A stretch of DNA of 64,000 nt from Bacteroidia bacterium (GCA_030432655.1 JAUILA010000019.1:44482-108481), one strand, 5' to 3'. Positions 35,591-44,308 are shown, numbered from the stretch's first letter. Numbers and translations are program-made. Notes: generated from the sequence alone by a model not told the origin.

Positions 35591-36718
35591 TCAGGGAATA
35601 AACGATATCTTCACCCGGAACCGATTGTCAATGGCTCCCAGCTGTTCATAAGCCGCCTTTGAAATCTTCAGCAGTACATTACGGTTAACCCCGGTATCCG
35701 GCAGTTTCCCAATGATCCGGACAAACACTTCCTGCCCGTTCATCTCATTTCTCACCCGCATAATGGTACCAACCGGTGCAGTTCGGTGAAGGGCGAGGTA
35801 CTTCCGGTTATTCCCTGAACCGTCGATAAGCTCGGCCAGGCCATCCTCTTCCACCTCCTCAAAATTTGTATTCTCCCGCTCAAAAGGCTTTTTCTCCTCC
35901 ATGTTATACACCACGTCGTTGGAGGCAACGGCCTCGTTTTCGGAGTTGTCCTGAGAAACACTTGCGGTTTGCTCATTCGGAATCGATTCGGGCTCCTGCT
36001 CCTCCGGAGATTCCGTCGAATCAGGCGATTCGCCGGCTGTCGCGACCAAAACCGGCTCAGCCGGGGCTTCGATTTCCGCACGCTTCGTTTCTGTTGATTT
36101 GGATATGATCAGTTCCTGGCCGATACTGATGTCATTATATTGAAGTGAATTCCAGTCCCGCAGGTTTTCCAGTGAGGCCCCGTATTTTCTTGAAATGCTG
36201 TAGAGGGTTTCGCCGGTTTGTACAACATGCGTCTCCACATTAACCACCTCTCCGGAATTCCGCTCAGGAACAGACGGCTGATCCGTTTTCTCACCAGCCG
36301 GGTAAATAACCAGTTCCTGGCCAATATCGAGCAAATTCATGCTCATCTTGTTCCACTTCTTAATATCGTCCACACTCACATTGTAGTCCCTGGCAATGGA
36401 ATAAAGCGTTTCCTTCGGGCTTACCTTATGCACCTCACGTCCATCTTTCACCGGTATTTCGGTCTCCACGGGGATACGAAGTACCTGTCCGATGGAAAGT
36501 CCGTTCTCCGAGTCCGGATTGACCGCGGTAATGGCGGCTATTTTTACTCCATATCGCTGGGCAAGTGAATAAAGTGTTTCTTTCTGCTCTACCTGGTGTA
36601 AAACATAGACCCTGCCGTCTACCTTTTCCATACCGATAGAATCAGCAGGAAAATTTGATGCGTAAAGGTTGGTAAAGCCAAATAGCAGTATGATTGCCGA
36701 TAAAATAAAAAACTTCAT
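35591..36718 (-). CDS. LysM protein with C-terminal RlpA-like barrel
   Basis: A 375-residue secreted protein. A signal peptide (residues 1-20) is followed by three LysM domains (about 33-79, 95-138 and 165-207), each with the ETLYSLAQ/ETLYSIA core. Next comes an acidic, Pro/Ser/Glu-rich linker (215-290) and a C-terminal domain of about 75 residues (APVGTIMRVRNEMNGQEVFVRIIGKLPDTG) like the double-psi beta-barrel of RlpA. It should bind peptidoglycan in the periplasm; the barrel may act on, or only bind, glycan strands. It lies 7 nt after the DUF4905 gene and is probably cotranscribed with it. Confidence 0.9.
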   Translation of the reverse strand: MKFFILSAIILLFGFTNLYASNFPADSIGMEKVDGRVYVLHQVEQKETLYSLAQRYGVKIAAITAVNPDSENGLSIGQVLRIPVETEIPVKDGREVHKVSPKETLYSIARDYNVSVDDIKKWNKMSMNLLDIGQELVIYPAGEKTDQPSVPERNSGEVVNVETHVVQTGETLYSISRKYGASLENLRDWNSLQYNDISIGQELIISKSTETKRAEIEAPAEPVLVATAGESPDSTESPEEQEPESIPNEQTASVSQDNSENEAVASNDVVYNMEEKKPFERENTNFEEVEEDGLAELIDGSGNNRKYLALHRTAPVGTIMRVRNEMNGQEVFVRIIGKLPDTGVNRNVLLKISKAAYEQLGAIDNRFRVKISFIP

Positions 36719-36725
36719 GTTCTTT

Positions 36726-37493
36726 TCAGGCTAAAGAATATTCAAAAAAATCATTTCGACTTGTAACAAAGATAAGATTCCCGGAGAAAATGAAGAACGT
36801 ATTGTCACTTAATCCTTTGAGGTTTTCACCAATTTGTTGATTTAGCATCAATTCTCCGGCCGAATCAAATACATACAGGTAGTTATTGAGTTCTGAAATT
36901 CCTTTAGAAAAACAGGATATCACGATCTTACCTTCATATTCATAATAGTCAATGACCTTTTCCGGTACGGCCAGATTCTTCTTCTCCAGAAACCGGCGAA
37001 CTGTTTCAAAGTACCGGGTTCCTTCTGTATAACGAAACGGAAAATTGTCACGATTATTTTTCTCCGGCTGCGCGATGTTTTTTTCATCGGCCTTTTTACC
37101 GGATACCAGCAGCAAATACTCCTCCTCGCCATCCTGCACGATTTTGATCCATCTCTCACCCTCTTCCAGGATCCTGACCTGTTCACGCGACCACAGCAAC
37201 TCACCGGTTGCGCTGTCAAACACCATCAATTCCATGTCCCGGGCGCTGCCTTCTCCGCCGAAGCTGCCTGCTATGAAAACACCTTCCCTTGCAGAAATAA
37301 GGGTGCTCCACCAGGGCATGCCTTTTGGTTCGACCATCGACAATTCACCCCCCGGCAAGTAGTGGAAGACCGATATCAGGCTTTTATCGTCATCCCTTAC
37401 TTCAATATACAGGCCGGGATGGTCCATGGATGGGAGAATTCGCCAGAGGCGTTGTTCAAATGAATGCGAAAAAATTTTGTGAAGCTTCTTCAA
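36726..37493 (-). CDS. DUF4905 domain protein
   Basis: A 255-residue protein that I assign to DUF4905, a Cytophagales family of unknown function. It is beta-rich with recurring strand pairs (LYIEVRDDDKSLISVFHYL, LMVFDSATGELLWSREQV, LYVFDSAGELMLNQQIG), which looks like a small propeller. There is no signal peptide. Translation must start at the TTG at 37493 or further in: an in-frame TAA lies 33 nt upstream with no ATG or GTG between, and the next Met is residue 23. It precedes the LysM gene by 7 nt and is divergent from nfeD (43-nt gap). Confidence 0.7.
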   Translation of the reverse strand: MKKLHKIFSHSFEQRLWRILPSMDHPGLYIEVRDDDKSLISVFHYLPGGELSMVEPKGMPWWSTLISAREGVFIAGSFGGEGSARDMELMVFDSATGELLWSREQVRILEEGERWIKIVQDGEEEYLLLVSGKKADEKNIAQPEKNNRDNFPFRYTEGTRYFETVRRFLEKKNLAVPEKVIDYYEYEGKIVISCFSKGISELNNYLYVFDSAGELMLNQQIGENLKGLSDNTFFIFSGNLIFVTSRNDFFEYSLA

Positions 37494-37536
37494 TCCCTCA
37501 AATATTCGTTTCTTTATTCTAATTTACAGATTTGCC

Positions 37537-38871
37537 ATGCGTTTCCTGATCCAATCATTCATTTTTTGCCTTATGGCCACAGCCGGCGCGTTCGCCCAGG
37601 ACAAACCTGAAGTGCTTGTACTTGAGGTGCGGGATGCGATCGATCCTTCCATGAACCGGTATGTTGACCTTGGTCTGAAAAAAGCCAGTGAAATGGAGGC
37701 CGACTATATCGTAATTCATATGGATACCTACGGCGGCGCGGTCATTGATGCCAAGGATATCGTGGAGAATCTGCTTAATACCGATATTCCGGTATGGGTC
37801 TTTATTGATAAGGACGCGGCCTCGGCCGGCGCCCTGATTTCCATCGCCTGTGACAGCATTTACATGACCCCCGGGGCTAGTATCGGGGCTGCCACTGTGG
37901 TCACTGCCGACGGAGCCGCGGCACCGGACAAATACCAGAGCTACATGCGCAGTACCATGCGGTCAGTAGCAGAAGAAAAAGGGCGTGACCCGCGTGTTGC
38001 CGAAGCCATGGTAGACGAAAATATTGCTATTGAAGGGATCACCGAAGAAGGAGAAGTTATTACATTCAGCACACTGGAAGCACTTGAGTACGGGTTTTGT
38101 GAGGGCAAGGTCGAATCGATTGATGAAATAATGCAGAAAAACGGGGTGCCAGATTACGAAATAACTGTATTCGAACTGGGTGCCACGGAATCAATCATCG
38201 CATTTTTCCTTAACCCGGTTATCAGCGGAATCCTGATCCTGCTGATCATGGGAGGGATATGGTTTGAACTTCAAACACCGGGCATAGGCTTTCCGCTGGC
38301 TGTGGCCGTACTGGCAGCCATCCTTTACTTTACGCCATATTACCTGAACGGCCTGGCGGAGAACTGGGAGATCATTGCTTTTTTTATTGGAATCATTCTC
38401 CTGCTCCTTGAAATATTTGTGATCCCCGGATTCGGCGTGGCCGGCATCCTTGGTATTATTTTCATGGGCGGCTCACTGATCCTGGTTATGCTGAACAATG
38501 ACTTATTTGACTTTTCATTTGTTGGTTTCGGGGCAATTGTCAAAGCAGTGCTGGCCGCACTACTGGGTGTTCTGGGGGCCGCAATCCTTCTTTTTATCGG
38601 AGGGGTACGGCTTACCGAGTCCCGCGCATTCTCCCGCGTAGCCCTTACTGATACGATGAGCAGGAATGATGGATATACCTCCAGTTTCTATACCTCCATG
38701 ACCGGTAAGCGGGGTAAAACACAAACAGTCCTGCGCCCGAGCGGGCGGATACTTATTGACGGGGAGATTTACGACGCGTATACCCGGGGAGACTATATTG
38801 GCGCAGGGGAAGAAGTGGAAGTAATCAGCGAAGAAGGCACCTCGCTGAAAGTCCGAAAAGTAGAATCATGA
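37537..38871 (+). CDS. nfeD: NfeD long-form membrane serine protease
   Basis: A 444-residue long NfeD protein. It has a signal peptide (1-20), then a ClpP-like protease domain (25-215) with the substrate-groove MDTYGGAV near 62, nucleophile Ser96 in ASAGAL and the likely general base Lys132. Four or five membrane helices (220-360) and a C-terminal OB-fold NfeD domain (375-440) follow. Archaeal 1510-N uses the same Ser-Lys dyad to cut a stomatin partner. No stomatin/SPFH gene is adjacent here, which is unusual for the family. kdsB overlaps the end by 4 nt. Confidence 0.92.
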   Translation: MRFLIQSFIFCLMATAGAFAQDKPEVLVLEVRDAIDPSMNRYVDLGLKKASEMEADYIVIHMDTYGGAVIDAKDIVENLLNTDIPVWVFIDKDAASAGALISIACDSIYMTPGASIGAATVVTADGAAAPDKYQSYMRSTMRSVAEEKGRDPRVAEAMVDENIAIEGITEEGEVITFSTLEALEYGFCEGKVESIDEIMQKNGVPDYEITVFELGATESIIAFFLNPVISGILILLIMGGIWFELQTPGIGFPLAVAVLAAILYFTPYYLNGLAENWEIIAFFIGIILLLLEIFVIPGFGVAGILGIIFMGGSLILVMLNNDLFDFSFVGFGAIVKAVLAALLGVLGAAILLFIGGVRLTESRAFSRVALTDTMSRNDGYTSSFYTSMTGKRGKTQTVLRPSGRILIDGEIYDAYTRGDYIGAGEEVEVISEEGTSLKVRKVES

Positions 38872-39623
38872 AGATCACCGGTATTATTCCTGCCCGATAT
38901 GCGTCAACCCGCCTGCCTGGTAAAGCACTTGAAATGATTGGTGACAAAACTATGATCCGGCATGTTTACGAAGGAGCCGCCGGATCCTCCTCCCTTCAGG
39001 AAGTGGTGGTCGCCACAGATCACCAGGCGATTTTTGATGAAGTGAAAAGTTTCGGCGGAGAGGTGGTCATGACATCCGTCGGGCATAACAGTGGAACGGA
39101 TCGCTGCCTGGAGGCACTGGAAAAGCAACAGCACGAACCGGCCTTTGTCATTAACATCCAGGGCGACGAACCGTTTATACAGGCCGAACAGATTGACCTG
39201 CTGGCGTCAATTTGCAACCCGGATACGGAGATAGCCACCCTTATCCAGCGAATAACAAGCGACGACGAACTATTTAATCCGAATGTGGTTAAAGTGATAA
39301 ATTCCGCGGATCAGAACGCCCTCTATTTCAGCCGGGCCACCATTCCCGCCCACAGGGATCTTCCCCGCGAAAAATGGCTGACATCCACGGAATATTTCAA
39401 ACACATAGGGATGTATGCATACAGGACAGATATATTAAAGAAAATCACCCGGTTACCCACCGGACGACTTGAAAAAGCCGAATCCCTGGAGCAACTCAGG
39501 TGGCTTGAAGCAGGCTATTCCATTAAGGTACATGAAACAACGCTGCCTGCGTTGGGAATCGATACGCCGGAGGATCTGGAGCATGCCAGGCGCCTGTACG
39601 TTCAAAAGGGAATAAAGAATTAA
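38868..39623 (+). CDS. kdsB: 3-deoxy-manno-octulosonate cytidylyltransferase
   Basis: A 251-residue enzyme that activates Kdo as CMP-Kdo for the lipopolysaccharide core. It begins with the nucleotide-binding motif IIPARYASTRLPGKAL and has the family motifs GTDRCLEAL, VINIQGDEPFI and HIGMYAYRTDIL. It overlaps nfeD by 4 nt (ATGA) and precedes an FMN reductase gene by 13 nt. It extends the lipid A theme of the lpx operon. Confidence 0.97.
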   Translation: MKITGIIPARYASTRLPGKALEMIGDKTMIRHVYEGAAGSSSLQEVVVATDHQAIFDEVKSFGGEVVMTSVGHNSGTDRCLEALEKQQHEPAFVINIQGDEPFIQAEQIDLLASICNPDTEIATLIQRITSDDELFNPNVVKVINSADQNALYFSRATIPAHRDLPREKWLTSTEYFKHIGMYAYRTDILKKITRLPTGRLEKAESLEQLRWLEAGYSIKVHETTLPALGIDTPEDLEHARRLYVQKGIKN

Positions 39624-39636
39624 GCAGGAAAATTCT

Positions 39637-40167
39637 ATGGAAAAGTATGTGATCGTCTGTGGTACAAACCGCAAGGATTCAGTTTCATTTCAGATTGCAC
39701 AGATTTACCGGGAGCTGCTCAGCGAGCTTGGTCAGGAAAGTGAGCTGATTGACCTGAAAGATGTGCCCGCTGATTTTGCCTATACGGCATTATACGAGAA
39801 CGCGGGTAAGCACCCGGAATTTAACACCTTCCGTGAAACCATGGGCAACGCCGATAAATTTGTGTTCATTGTCCCGGAATATAATGGGTCCTTTCCCGGC
39901 ATTCTCAAAACATTTATTGACGGACTTAAATATCCAACAACCTTCCGTGACAAAAAGTGTGCACTGGTTGGTCTTTCCTCAGGAATTCAGGGAGCGGGCC
40001 TTGCCCTGAGTCACCTGACCGACATTTTTCATTATTGCGGTATGACTGTCATGGCACTCAAACCCAAGCTGAGTCATATAGACACGCATTTTGAGGACGG
40101 GAGAATTGTAAACAAACTCTACCGCGATCTGCTCCGTCAGCAGGCGGGCAAACTTATCAGCTTTTAG
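39637..40167 (+). CDS. NADPH-dependent FMN reductase family protein
   Basis: A 176-residue flavodoxin-fold protein. The phosphate-binding loop CGTNRKDSVSFQIA is at the N-terminus, and FIVPEYNGSFPGILKTFID near residue 80 is the flavin-contacting motif. Family members reduce flavin, quinones or azo compounds with NAD(P)H. It may be cotranscribed with nfeD-kdsB (13-nt gap). Its TAG stop shares TTAG with the TAA stop of the convergent xth. Confidence 0.9.
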   Translation: MEKYVIVCGTNRKDSVSFQIAQIYRELLSELGQESELIDLKDVPADFAYTALYENAGKHPEFNTFRETMGNADKFVFIVPEYNGSFPGILKTFIDGLKYPTTFRDKKCALVGLSSGIQGAGLALSHLTDIFHYCGMTVMALKPKLSHIDTHFEDGRIVNKLYRDLLRQQAGKLISF

Positions 40168-40943
40168 GAAGTACTGAGCCGCAATTCGACCGGACAATGG
40201 TCGGACCCCATGTACTGGTTCAGTATACTGATATCTTCTATTCTATTCATAAGAGATTCCCTGGCGATAAAATAATCAATTCGCCATCCAACATTCCTTG
40301 CCCGCGCGTTGAACATGTAATTCCAGTAGGTAAACTGTTGTTCCTCCGGGTAGCGTTCACGAAAAACATCGCGGTAACCTGCGTTCAGAATGTTACTCAT
40401 TCCATCAATTTCTTCCTGCGTGTAGCCTGACGTCTTATTGTAATTGGCTTTAGGCCGGGCCAGATCAATGGGCTGATGTGCCACATTCAAATCACCGCCA
40501 ACCAGCACCGGTTTGTCAGAAAGACTCTCCAGGTAGTGCAGAAAATCCCGGTCCCATTTCTGACGATAATCCAGCCGTTTCATACCTTGACCGCTGTTGG
40601 GAGTATATACATTAACCAGGTAGAAATCGTCAAGTTCGGCGGTAAGCACCCTTCCCTCCTGATCATGCTCCTCCATGTTCATATCACTTGAAACACTTTT
40701 TACGGCTTTCCTTGAAAGAATTGCGGTTCCGGAGTATCCTTTACGTCCTTTTGATTCATTGGCAACTATTTCATACTTCCCTGAAAATGAATCCAGGGAT
40801 TTCCTGACTTCCTCAGTGGTCGCTTTGGTTTCCTGAAGCATGAGGATATCAGGATCGATAGCCGCCACACTTTCCTCAAATTCTTTTTTCATTATAGCCC
40901 GGATACCATTTACATTCCAGGTGACTATGGATAAGTTACTCAT
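40164..40943 (-). CDS. xth: Exodeoxyribonuclease III (AP endonuclease)
   Basis: A 259-residue enzyme of the ExoIII/Ape1 family that cuts DNA at abasic sites. Catalytic motifs are in order: TWNVNGIRA (Asn7 region), MLQETKA (metal Glu), YTPNSG, GGDLNVAH (Asp/Asn), and the C-terminal GSDHCPVEL (Asp-His). The length and the MSNLSIVTWNVNG start are normal. It lies after the class IV aminotransferase gene on the minus strand (31-nt gap) and shares stop bases with the FMN reductase. Confidence 0.96.
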   Translation of the reverse strand: MSNLSIVTWNVNGIRAIMKKEFEESVAAIDPDILMLQETKATTEEVRKSLDSFSGKYEIVANESKGRKGYSGTAILSRKAVKSVSSDMNMEEHDQEGRVLTAELDDFYLVNVYTPNSGQGMKRLDYRQKWDRDFLHYLESLSDKPVLVGGDLNVAHQPIDLARPKANYNKTSGYTQEEIDGMSNILNAGYRDVFRERYPEEQQFTYWNYMFNARARNVGWRIDYFIARESLMNRIEDISILNQYMGSDHCPVELRLSTS

Positions 40944-40974
40944 TCCTCTAAATTCAGGCTAATGGCAGAAATAA

Positions 40975-41823
40975 TCAAGTTTCATCCTGAAGTGACCGAA
41001 TCTCCCTTTCATCCCGTTCGGCCAGCTCTGTCATGAGCATGCCAGTAACCGGACCCGGTTTTCCACCCGCAATATGCTGACCGTCAATGGCGGTTACAGG
41101 AATAATTCGTTTGATCGTACTTGTCATAAATACTTCGTCAGCTGAGAGAACATCGTCCATCATTACTTTTCCCTGACGAACTTCTATCCTGTTGCTCGCA
41201 AGTTCGAGAACAAGTGAGCGCGTAATACCACTAAGAATATTTGTGTCCGGGGTTATCAGTAAACCTTCTTTTACGAGAAAAATATTGCTCCTGCTGAATT
41301 CCGATACGTCACCCCGCATATGATACAATACTTCGATGGCATTTGCCTCCTTCAGCCTTGACGTCAGGGATATGGCAGTCATATAGGATACGGTTTTTAT
41401 ATCAGGAAGTTCACGGATATATTCGTGCGTTATTACACGGGCGCCATATTTATATAAAGTTTGATCGTAGGACTTCAGAGGTTCAAAGGTGATAACCAGG
41501 TTCGGATCTTCACTTTCCCATGGGCTCTCGCCCCCTGTCAGCAGCAACCGTATAGCGCCTTCTTCCGGCCTGGCCCCATTCTCCCGGATCAGATCCCTTA
41601 CCTGAGTTGCTAAGGATCCCTCATCAAAAAGAACCGGCAACGAGGCATCCTGTGCTCCCTTGAGAAATCTCCGGAAATGTCTTTCCGCATACATAGGCAC
41701 ACCATTACGGACCCGAAAGAAATCAAATATCCCGTATCCGCGCCGGACTCCAAGGTCATTAATCTTAAAACAGGCCTCTCCTTCCGGCAAAAGGTGCCCG
41801 TTCAGCATACAATATCGATTCAT
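40975..41823 (-). CDS. Class IV aminotransferase
   Basis: About 282 residues from the ATG at 41821-41823 (MNRYCMLNG). A longer frame to 41880 is open but has a non-family N-terminus and overlaps a possible -7 box (TACATTTA), so I prefer the shorter form. Family motifs: RRGYGIFDFFRVRNG near residue 30, DIKTVSYMTAI with the PLP lysine, the DVSEFSRSNIFLV loop and ILSGITRSLVLELA. The fold covers branched-chain aminotransferase, D-amino acid aminotransferase and aminodeoxychorismate lyase. The sequence does not settle which; as no pab genes are nearby I leave it open. Confidence 0.88.
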   Translation of the reverse strand: MNRYCMLNGHLLPEGEACFKINDLGVRRGYGIFDFFRVRNGVPMYAERHFRRFLKGAQDASLPVLFDEGSLATQVRDLIRENGARPEEGAIRLLLTGGESPWESEDPNLVITFEPLKSYDQTLYKYGARVITHEYIRELPDIKTVSYMTAISLTSRLKEANAIEVLYHMRGDVSEFSRSNIFLVKEGLLITPDTNILSGITRSLVLELASNRIEVRQGKVMMDDVLSADEVFMTSTIKRIIPVTAIDGQHIAGGKPGPVTGMLMTELAERDEREIRSLQDET

Positions 41824-41969
41824 ATGATGTGGAATTACGTGGTAATTATCCCACATAAATGTACAGGTTGCCATCATCAATGCCTATTATTTCACCTGAA
41901 TAAACACTTTAAAGGATGGCACAATACTGGCAGACCATACATTGAAGAAATATTGAAAACTAATTTTTT

Positions 41970-42272
41970 ATGAAGACAGATATCCAAACAGTAGGATTCG
42001 AAGCCAATGAAGATCTTTTGGCATTTCTGAATCATCGAATTGAGCGATTAAAGAAATATTATGACGGCATTACAGGCATCGATGTATACCTGAAATCGGT
42101 GAAAGACAGTGAAAATGAAACCAAAATTGCTGAAATCAAGGTATTTCTTCCGGGTCCGACCCTTTTTGCTGATCACCAGGGAGAGAGTTTCCGTGAGTCC
42201 ATAATTGAGTCAGTAGACAAACTGGAGAAACAACTTCGGAAAAGAAAGGAAATTATGACGGAGAAGCGATGA
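41970..42272 (+). CDS. hpf: Short ribosome hibernation-promoting factor
   Basis: A 100-residue protein of the short HPF/RaiA family: MKTDIQTVGFEANEDLL, then LKKYYDGITGIDVYLK, ending in a charged helix with GESFRESIIESVDKLEKQLRKRK. It binds the 30S decoding centre in stationary phase and helps form inactive ribosomes. A TAATTTTT just upstream is a possible -7 box. Its TGA abuts the stop codon of the convergent DUF3052 gene with no spacer. Confidence 0.93.
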   Translation: MKTDIQTVGFEANEDLLAFLNHRIERLKKYYDGITGIDVYLKSVKDSENETKIAEIKVFLPGPTLFADHQGESFRESIIESVDKLEKQLRKRKEIMTEKR

Positions 42273-42671
42273 CTATCGCTGGTCCTTGGGTATGACAAAC
42301 TTAAGCCCTGACCATATGTCATCCACGGCACAAACTTTAATATCAACCAGTTTTTGAGCAAGGCCGATCTCACGGATCATTTCCCGATCGAGATCGGTGG
42401 GTACACTTGAAATTTTCTTAGGCCAGGAAATCCAGATCATGCCGTCCTTTTTGATATTCTTACGAAGATCGGGAAGCATTTCTGCAAGTAATTCCCGGGT
42501 GGTAGCAAAAATGTGGATAAAATCGGATGGATCGTGCCCGTCAGCCCAAGAGATATTTCCTGCATCTGAAATATCCTTTCTGTAACTGGGAGGTGCGTTA
42601 ATTATCCAGACGGCCATGCCGTCTTTAATGCCCAGTTTTTTGTGAAGTGGGGTAGTTGAATATCCAGCCAT
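42273..42671 (-). CDS. DUF3052 family protein
   Basis: A 132-residue protein with the family pattern MAGYSTTPLHKKLGIKDGMAVWIINAP at the start, here residues 1-27, followed by DFIHIFATTRELLAEMLPDL and GMIWISWPKK. The family is conserved across many phyla and its function is unknown; the fold looks like a small alpha/beta protein. Its upstream region contains the mdh terminator, so it must have its own promoter or be served by readthrough from mdh. I see no clear -7 box. Confidence 0.85.
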   Translation of the reverse strand: MAGYSTTPLHKKLGIKDGMAVWIINAPPSYRKDISDAGNISWADGHDPSDFIHIFATTRELLAEMLPDLRKNIKKDGMIWISWPKKISSVPTDLDREMIREIGLAQKLVDIKVCAVDDIWSGLKFVIPKDQR

Positions 42672-42705
42672 ACTTTAAAAGATGCGTAATACAGATCAAA
42701 AATCA

Positions 42706-42741
42706 AAAAAAGCCCCGCATTACAACAGCGGGGCTCATTTT
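42706..42741 (-). terminator. Rho-independent terminator of mdh
   Basis: On the minus strand AGCCCCGC, a 9-nt loop and GCGGGGCT are followed by seven T, right after the mdh stop. The plus strand also carries a T run after CA, so it may work in both directions. Confidence 0.9.
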
Positions 42742-42742
42742 T

Positions 42743-43675
42743 TTAATCATTGATTTTATCAAGGACTTCCATCACTTCTTTCACGTGGTCACGTGATACA
42801 TCCAGCAATTTCTTTTCATCCTCATTGAGATCCAGCTCAATGATCTTCTCTATTCCATTTTTGCCAAGAACAACCGGCACGCCGAGGTAGCAATTATCAA
42901 TGCCGTATTCTCCTTCCAGTTTCACACAAACAGGGAATACCCGACGCTGATCCTTAACAATGGCTTCAGCCATCTGAGCCGCTGCCGAACCCGGCGCATA
43001 CCATGCTGAGGTTCCCATAAGCTTCACCAGTTCGCCACCACCAGTCTTCGTACGTTCGATTATAGCATTCAATTTATCTTCATCGATAAGCTCGGTTACT
43101 GGAATTCCTCCAACCGTAGTATACCGGGGAAGCGGAACCATTGTATCTCCGTGACCGCCCATCAGCACCGCCTGGATATCCTTGGGCGATACGTTCAATG
43201 CCTCAGCAAGGAACGAGCGATAACGGGCCGTATCAAGAATACCTGCCATTCCCATCACTTTAGTACGGGGAAGCTTTGACGTAACGTGTGCCTGGTACGT
43301 CATCACATCGAGCGGATTGGAAACCACGATAATGATCGCCTCCGGTGAGTGCTTGATTACATTTTCCGTTACTGACTTGACAATGCCGGCGTTTGTTTCA
43401 ATAAGGTCATCGCGGCTCATACCTGGTTTACGTGGCAACCCGGAGGTAATAACAACAACATCAGATCCGGCTGTTTTGGAATAGTCATTGGTCGAACCCG
43501 TGGTACGGGTGTCATAAAGATTAATGGGGGATTTTTCCCAAATGTCCAGCGCTTTTCCTTCAGCGATTCCTTCCTTGATATCCACCAATACTACTTCATT
43601 GGCAATTTCACGGTAGGCAAGAACATCCGCACAGGTGGCACCGACATTTCCAGCCCCAACTACAGTGATTTTCAT
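42743..43675 (-). CDS. mdh: Malate dehydrogenase
   Basis: A 310-residue LDH-like malate dehydrogenase of the tricarboxylic acid cycle. The NAD-binding loop is GAGNVGATCADVLA at residues 7-20. Substrate residues are in RKPGMSRDDL (Arg81 and Arg87 region) and the catalytic His is in GGHGDTMVPLPRY near residue 174. The length is normal for the bacterial type. It has a good promoter, a 5' leader of about 65 nt with a hairpin, and a strong terminator, so it is monocistronic. Confidence 0.98.
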   Translation of the reverse strand: MKITVVGAGNVGATCADVLAYREIANEVVLVDIKEGIAEGKALDIWEKSPINLYDTRTTGSTNDYSKTAGSDVVVITSGLPRKPGMSRDDLIETNAGIVKSVTENVIKHSPEAIIIVVSNPLDVMTYQAHVTSKLPRTKVMGMAGILDTARYRSFLAEALNVSPKDIQAVLMGGHGDTMVPLPRYTTVGGIPVTELIDEDKLNAIIERTKTGGGELVKLMGTSAWYAPGSAAAQMAEAIVKDQRRVFPVCVKLEGEYGIDNCYLGVPVVLGKNGIEKIIELDLNEDEKKLLDVSRDHVKEVMEVLDKIND

Positions 43676-43712
43676 AATAGTATGTCTTAGATTTTGATTG
43701 AGTATGTAAAGC

Positions 43713-43736
43713 GCCGGAAACGGCTTGTTTTCCGGC
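43713..43736 (-). promoter_or_regulatory. Hairpin in the mdh 5' leader
   Basis: GCCGGAAA and TTTCCGGC pair perfectly around an 8-nt loop within the mdh leader, about 37 nt before the ATG. There is no T run, so it is not a classic terminator. It could stabilise the mRNA or bind a regulator. Confidence 0.45.
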
Positions 43737-43740
43737 TATA

Positions 43741-43772
43741 CAAATGTAACGAAATAGGCTATTCTGTCTAAA
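43741..43772 (-). promoter_or_regulatory. mdh promoter
   Basis: Minus-strand TTTA (43772-43769), a 20-nt spacer and a perfect TACATTTG (43748-43741). The -33 element is one base off TTTG. Confidence 0.6.
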
Positions 43773-43786
43773 TCAACCGGGACTTT

Positions 43787-44308
43787 TTAGTCCTTCTTGT
43801 ACAACTGCCCAAGGTGAAAGAAACCAAAAGATGAACGGTAGGCCCGGTACAGGTTGGAATTATATTCATTATAAATCTGCGCCAGCCCTTCCATCATTTT
43901 AAGTTTTACCTTTTCGTGACTGTCGAAAATGGAGAATATATTGTCCTGGGGGATGACATAAAATGCAGCGCCGGAAGAACTTACAAATGCATTGAGCACA
44001 CGTTTTGTATCATTGAGCATACAGCTTTCACCCAATGCCGCGCCTGGCCCCACCTTGGTAACTGTTTCAAACCCGTCATTCACATCTACGGTCAGGGTAA
44101 CTTCTCCCCGCTTTAACAAATAAAGAGCATGACTTGGATCGTCCCTGAAAAATACCACTTCGTCCTGCTCGTAAGTTCGCTCATGCAGATAAGGGATAAA
44201 GTGAGACATCTCCTTATACGTTAGTGACTTGAACAACCGTATCCCCGAAAGAAAATTGAACAGACGGAGTTCGTATGTAGTATAGGTCTTTTTAAACGGA
44301 TTGATCAT
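43787..44308 (-). CDS. Cyclic nucleotide-binding domain protein without DNA-binding domain
   Basis: A 173-residue protein with one Crp-like cNMP-binding beta-roll (residues 20-130: LFKSLTYKEMSHFIPYLHERTYEQDEVVF, ALYLLKRGEVTL, GPGAALGESCMLNDTKRVLNAFVSS). The GESC-x5-R-type phosphate cassette looks partly kept. After the roll there is only a helix of about 40 residues (KMMEGLAQIYNEYNSNLYRAY) and no helix-turn-helix, so it is not a normal Crp regulator. Its start overlaps the tilS stop by 17 nt. The role is unknown. Confidence 0.8.
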   Translation of the reverse strand: MINPFKKTYTTYELRLFNFLSGIRLFKSLTYKEMSHFIPYLHERTYEQDEVVFFRDDPSHALYLLKRGEVTLTVDVNDGFETVTKVGPGAALGESCMLNDTKRVLNAFVSSSGAAFYVIPQDNIFSIFDSHEKVKLKMMEGLAQIYNEYNSNLYRAYRSSFGFFHLGQLYKKD

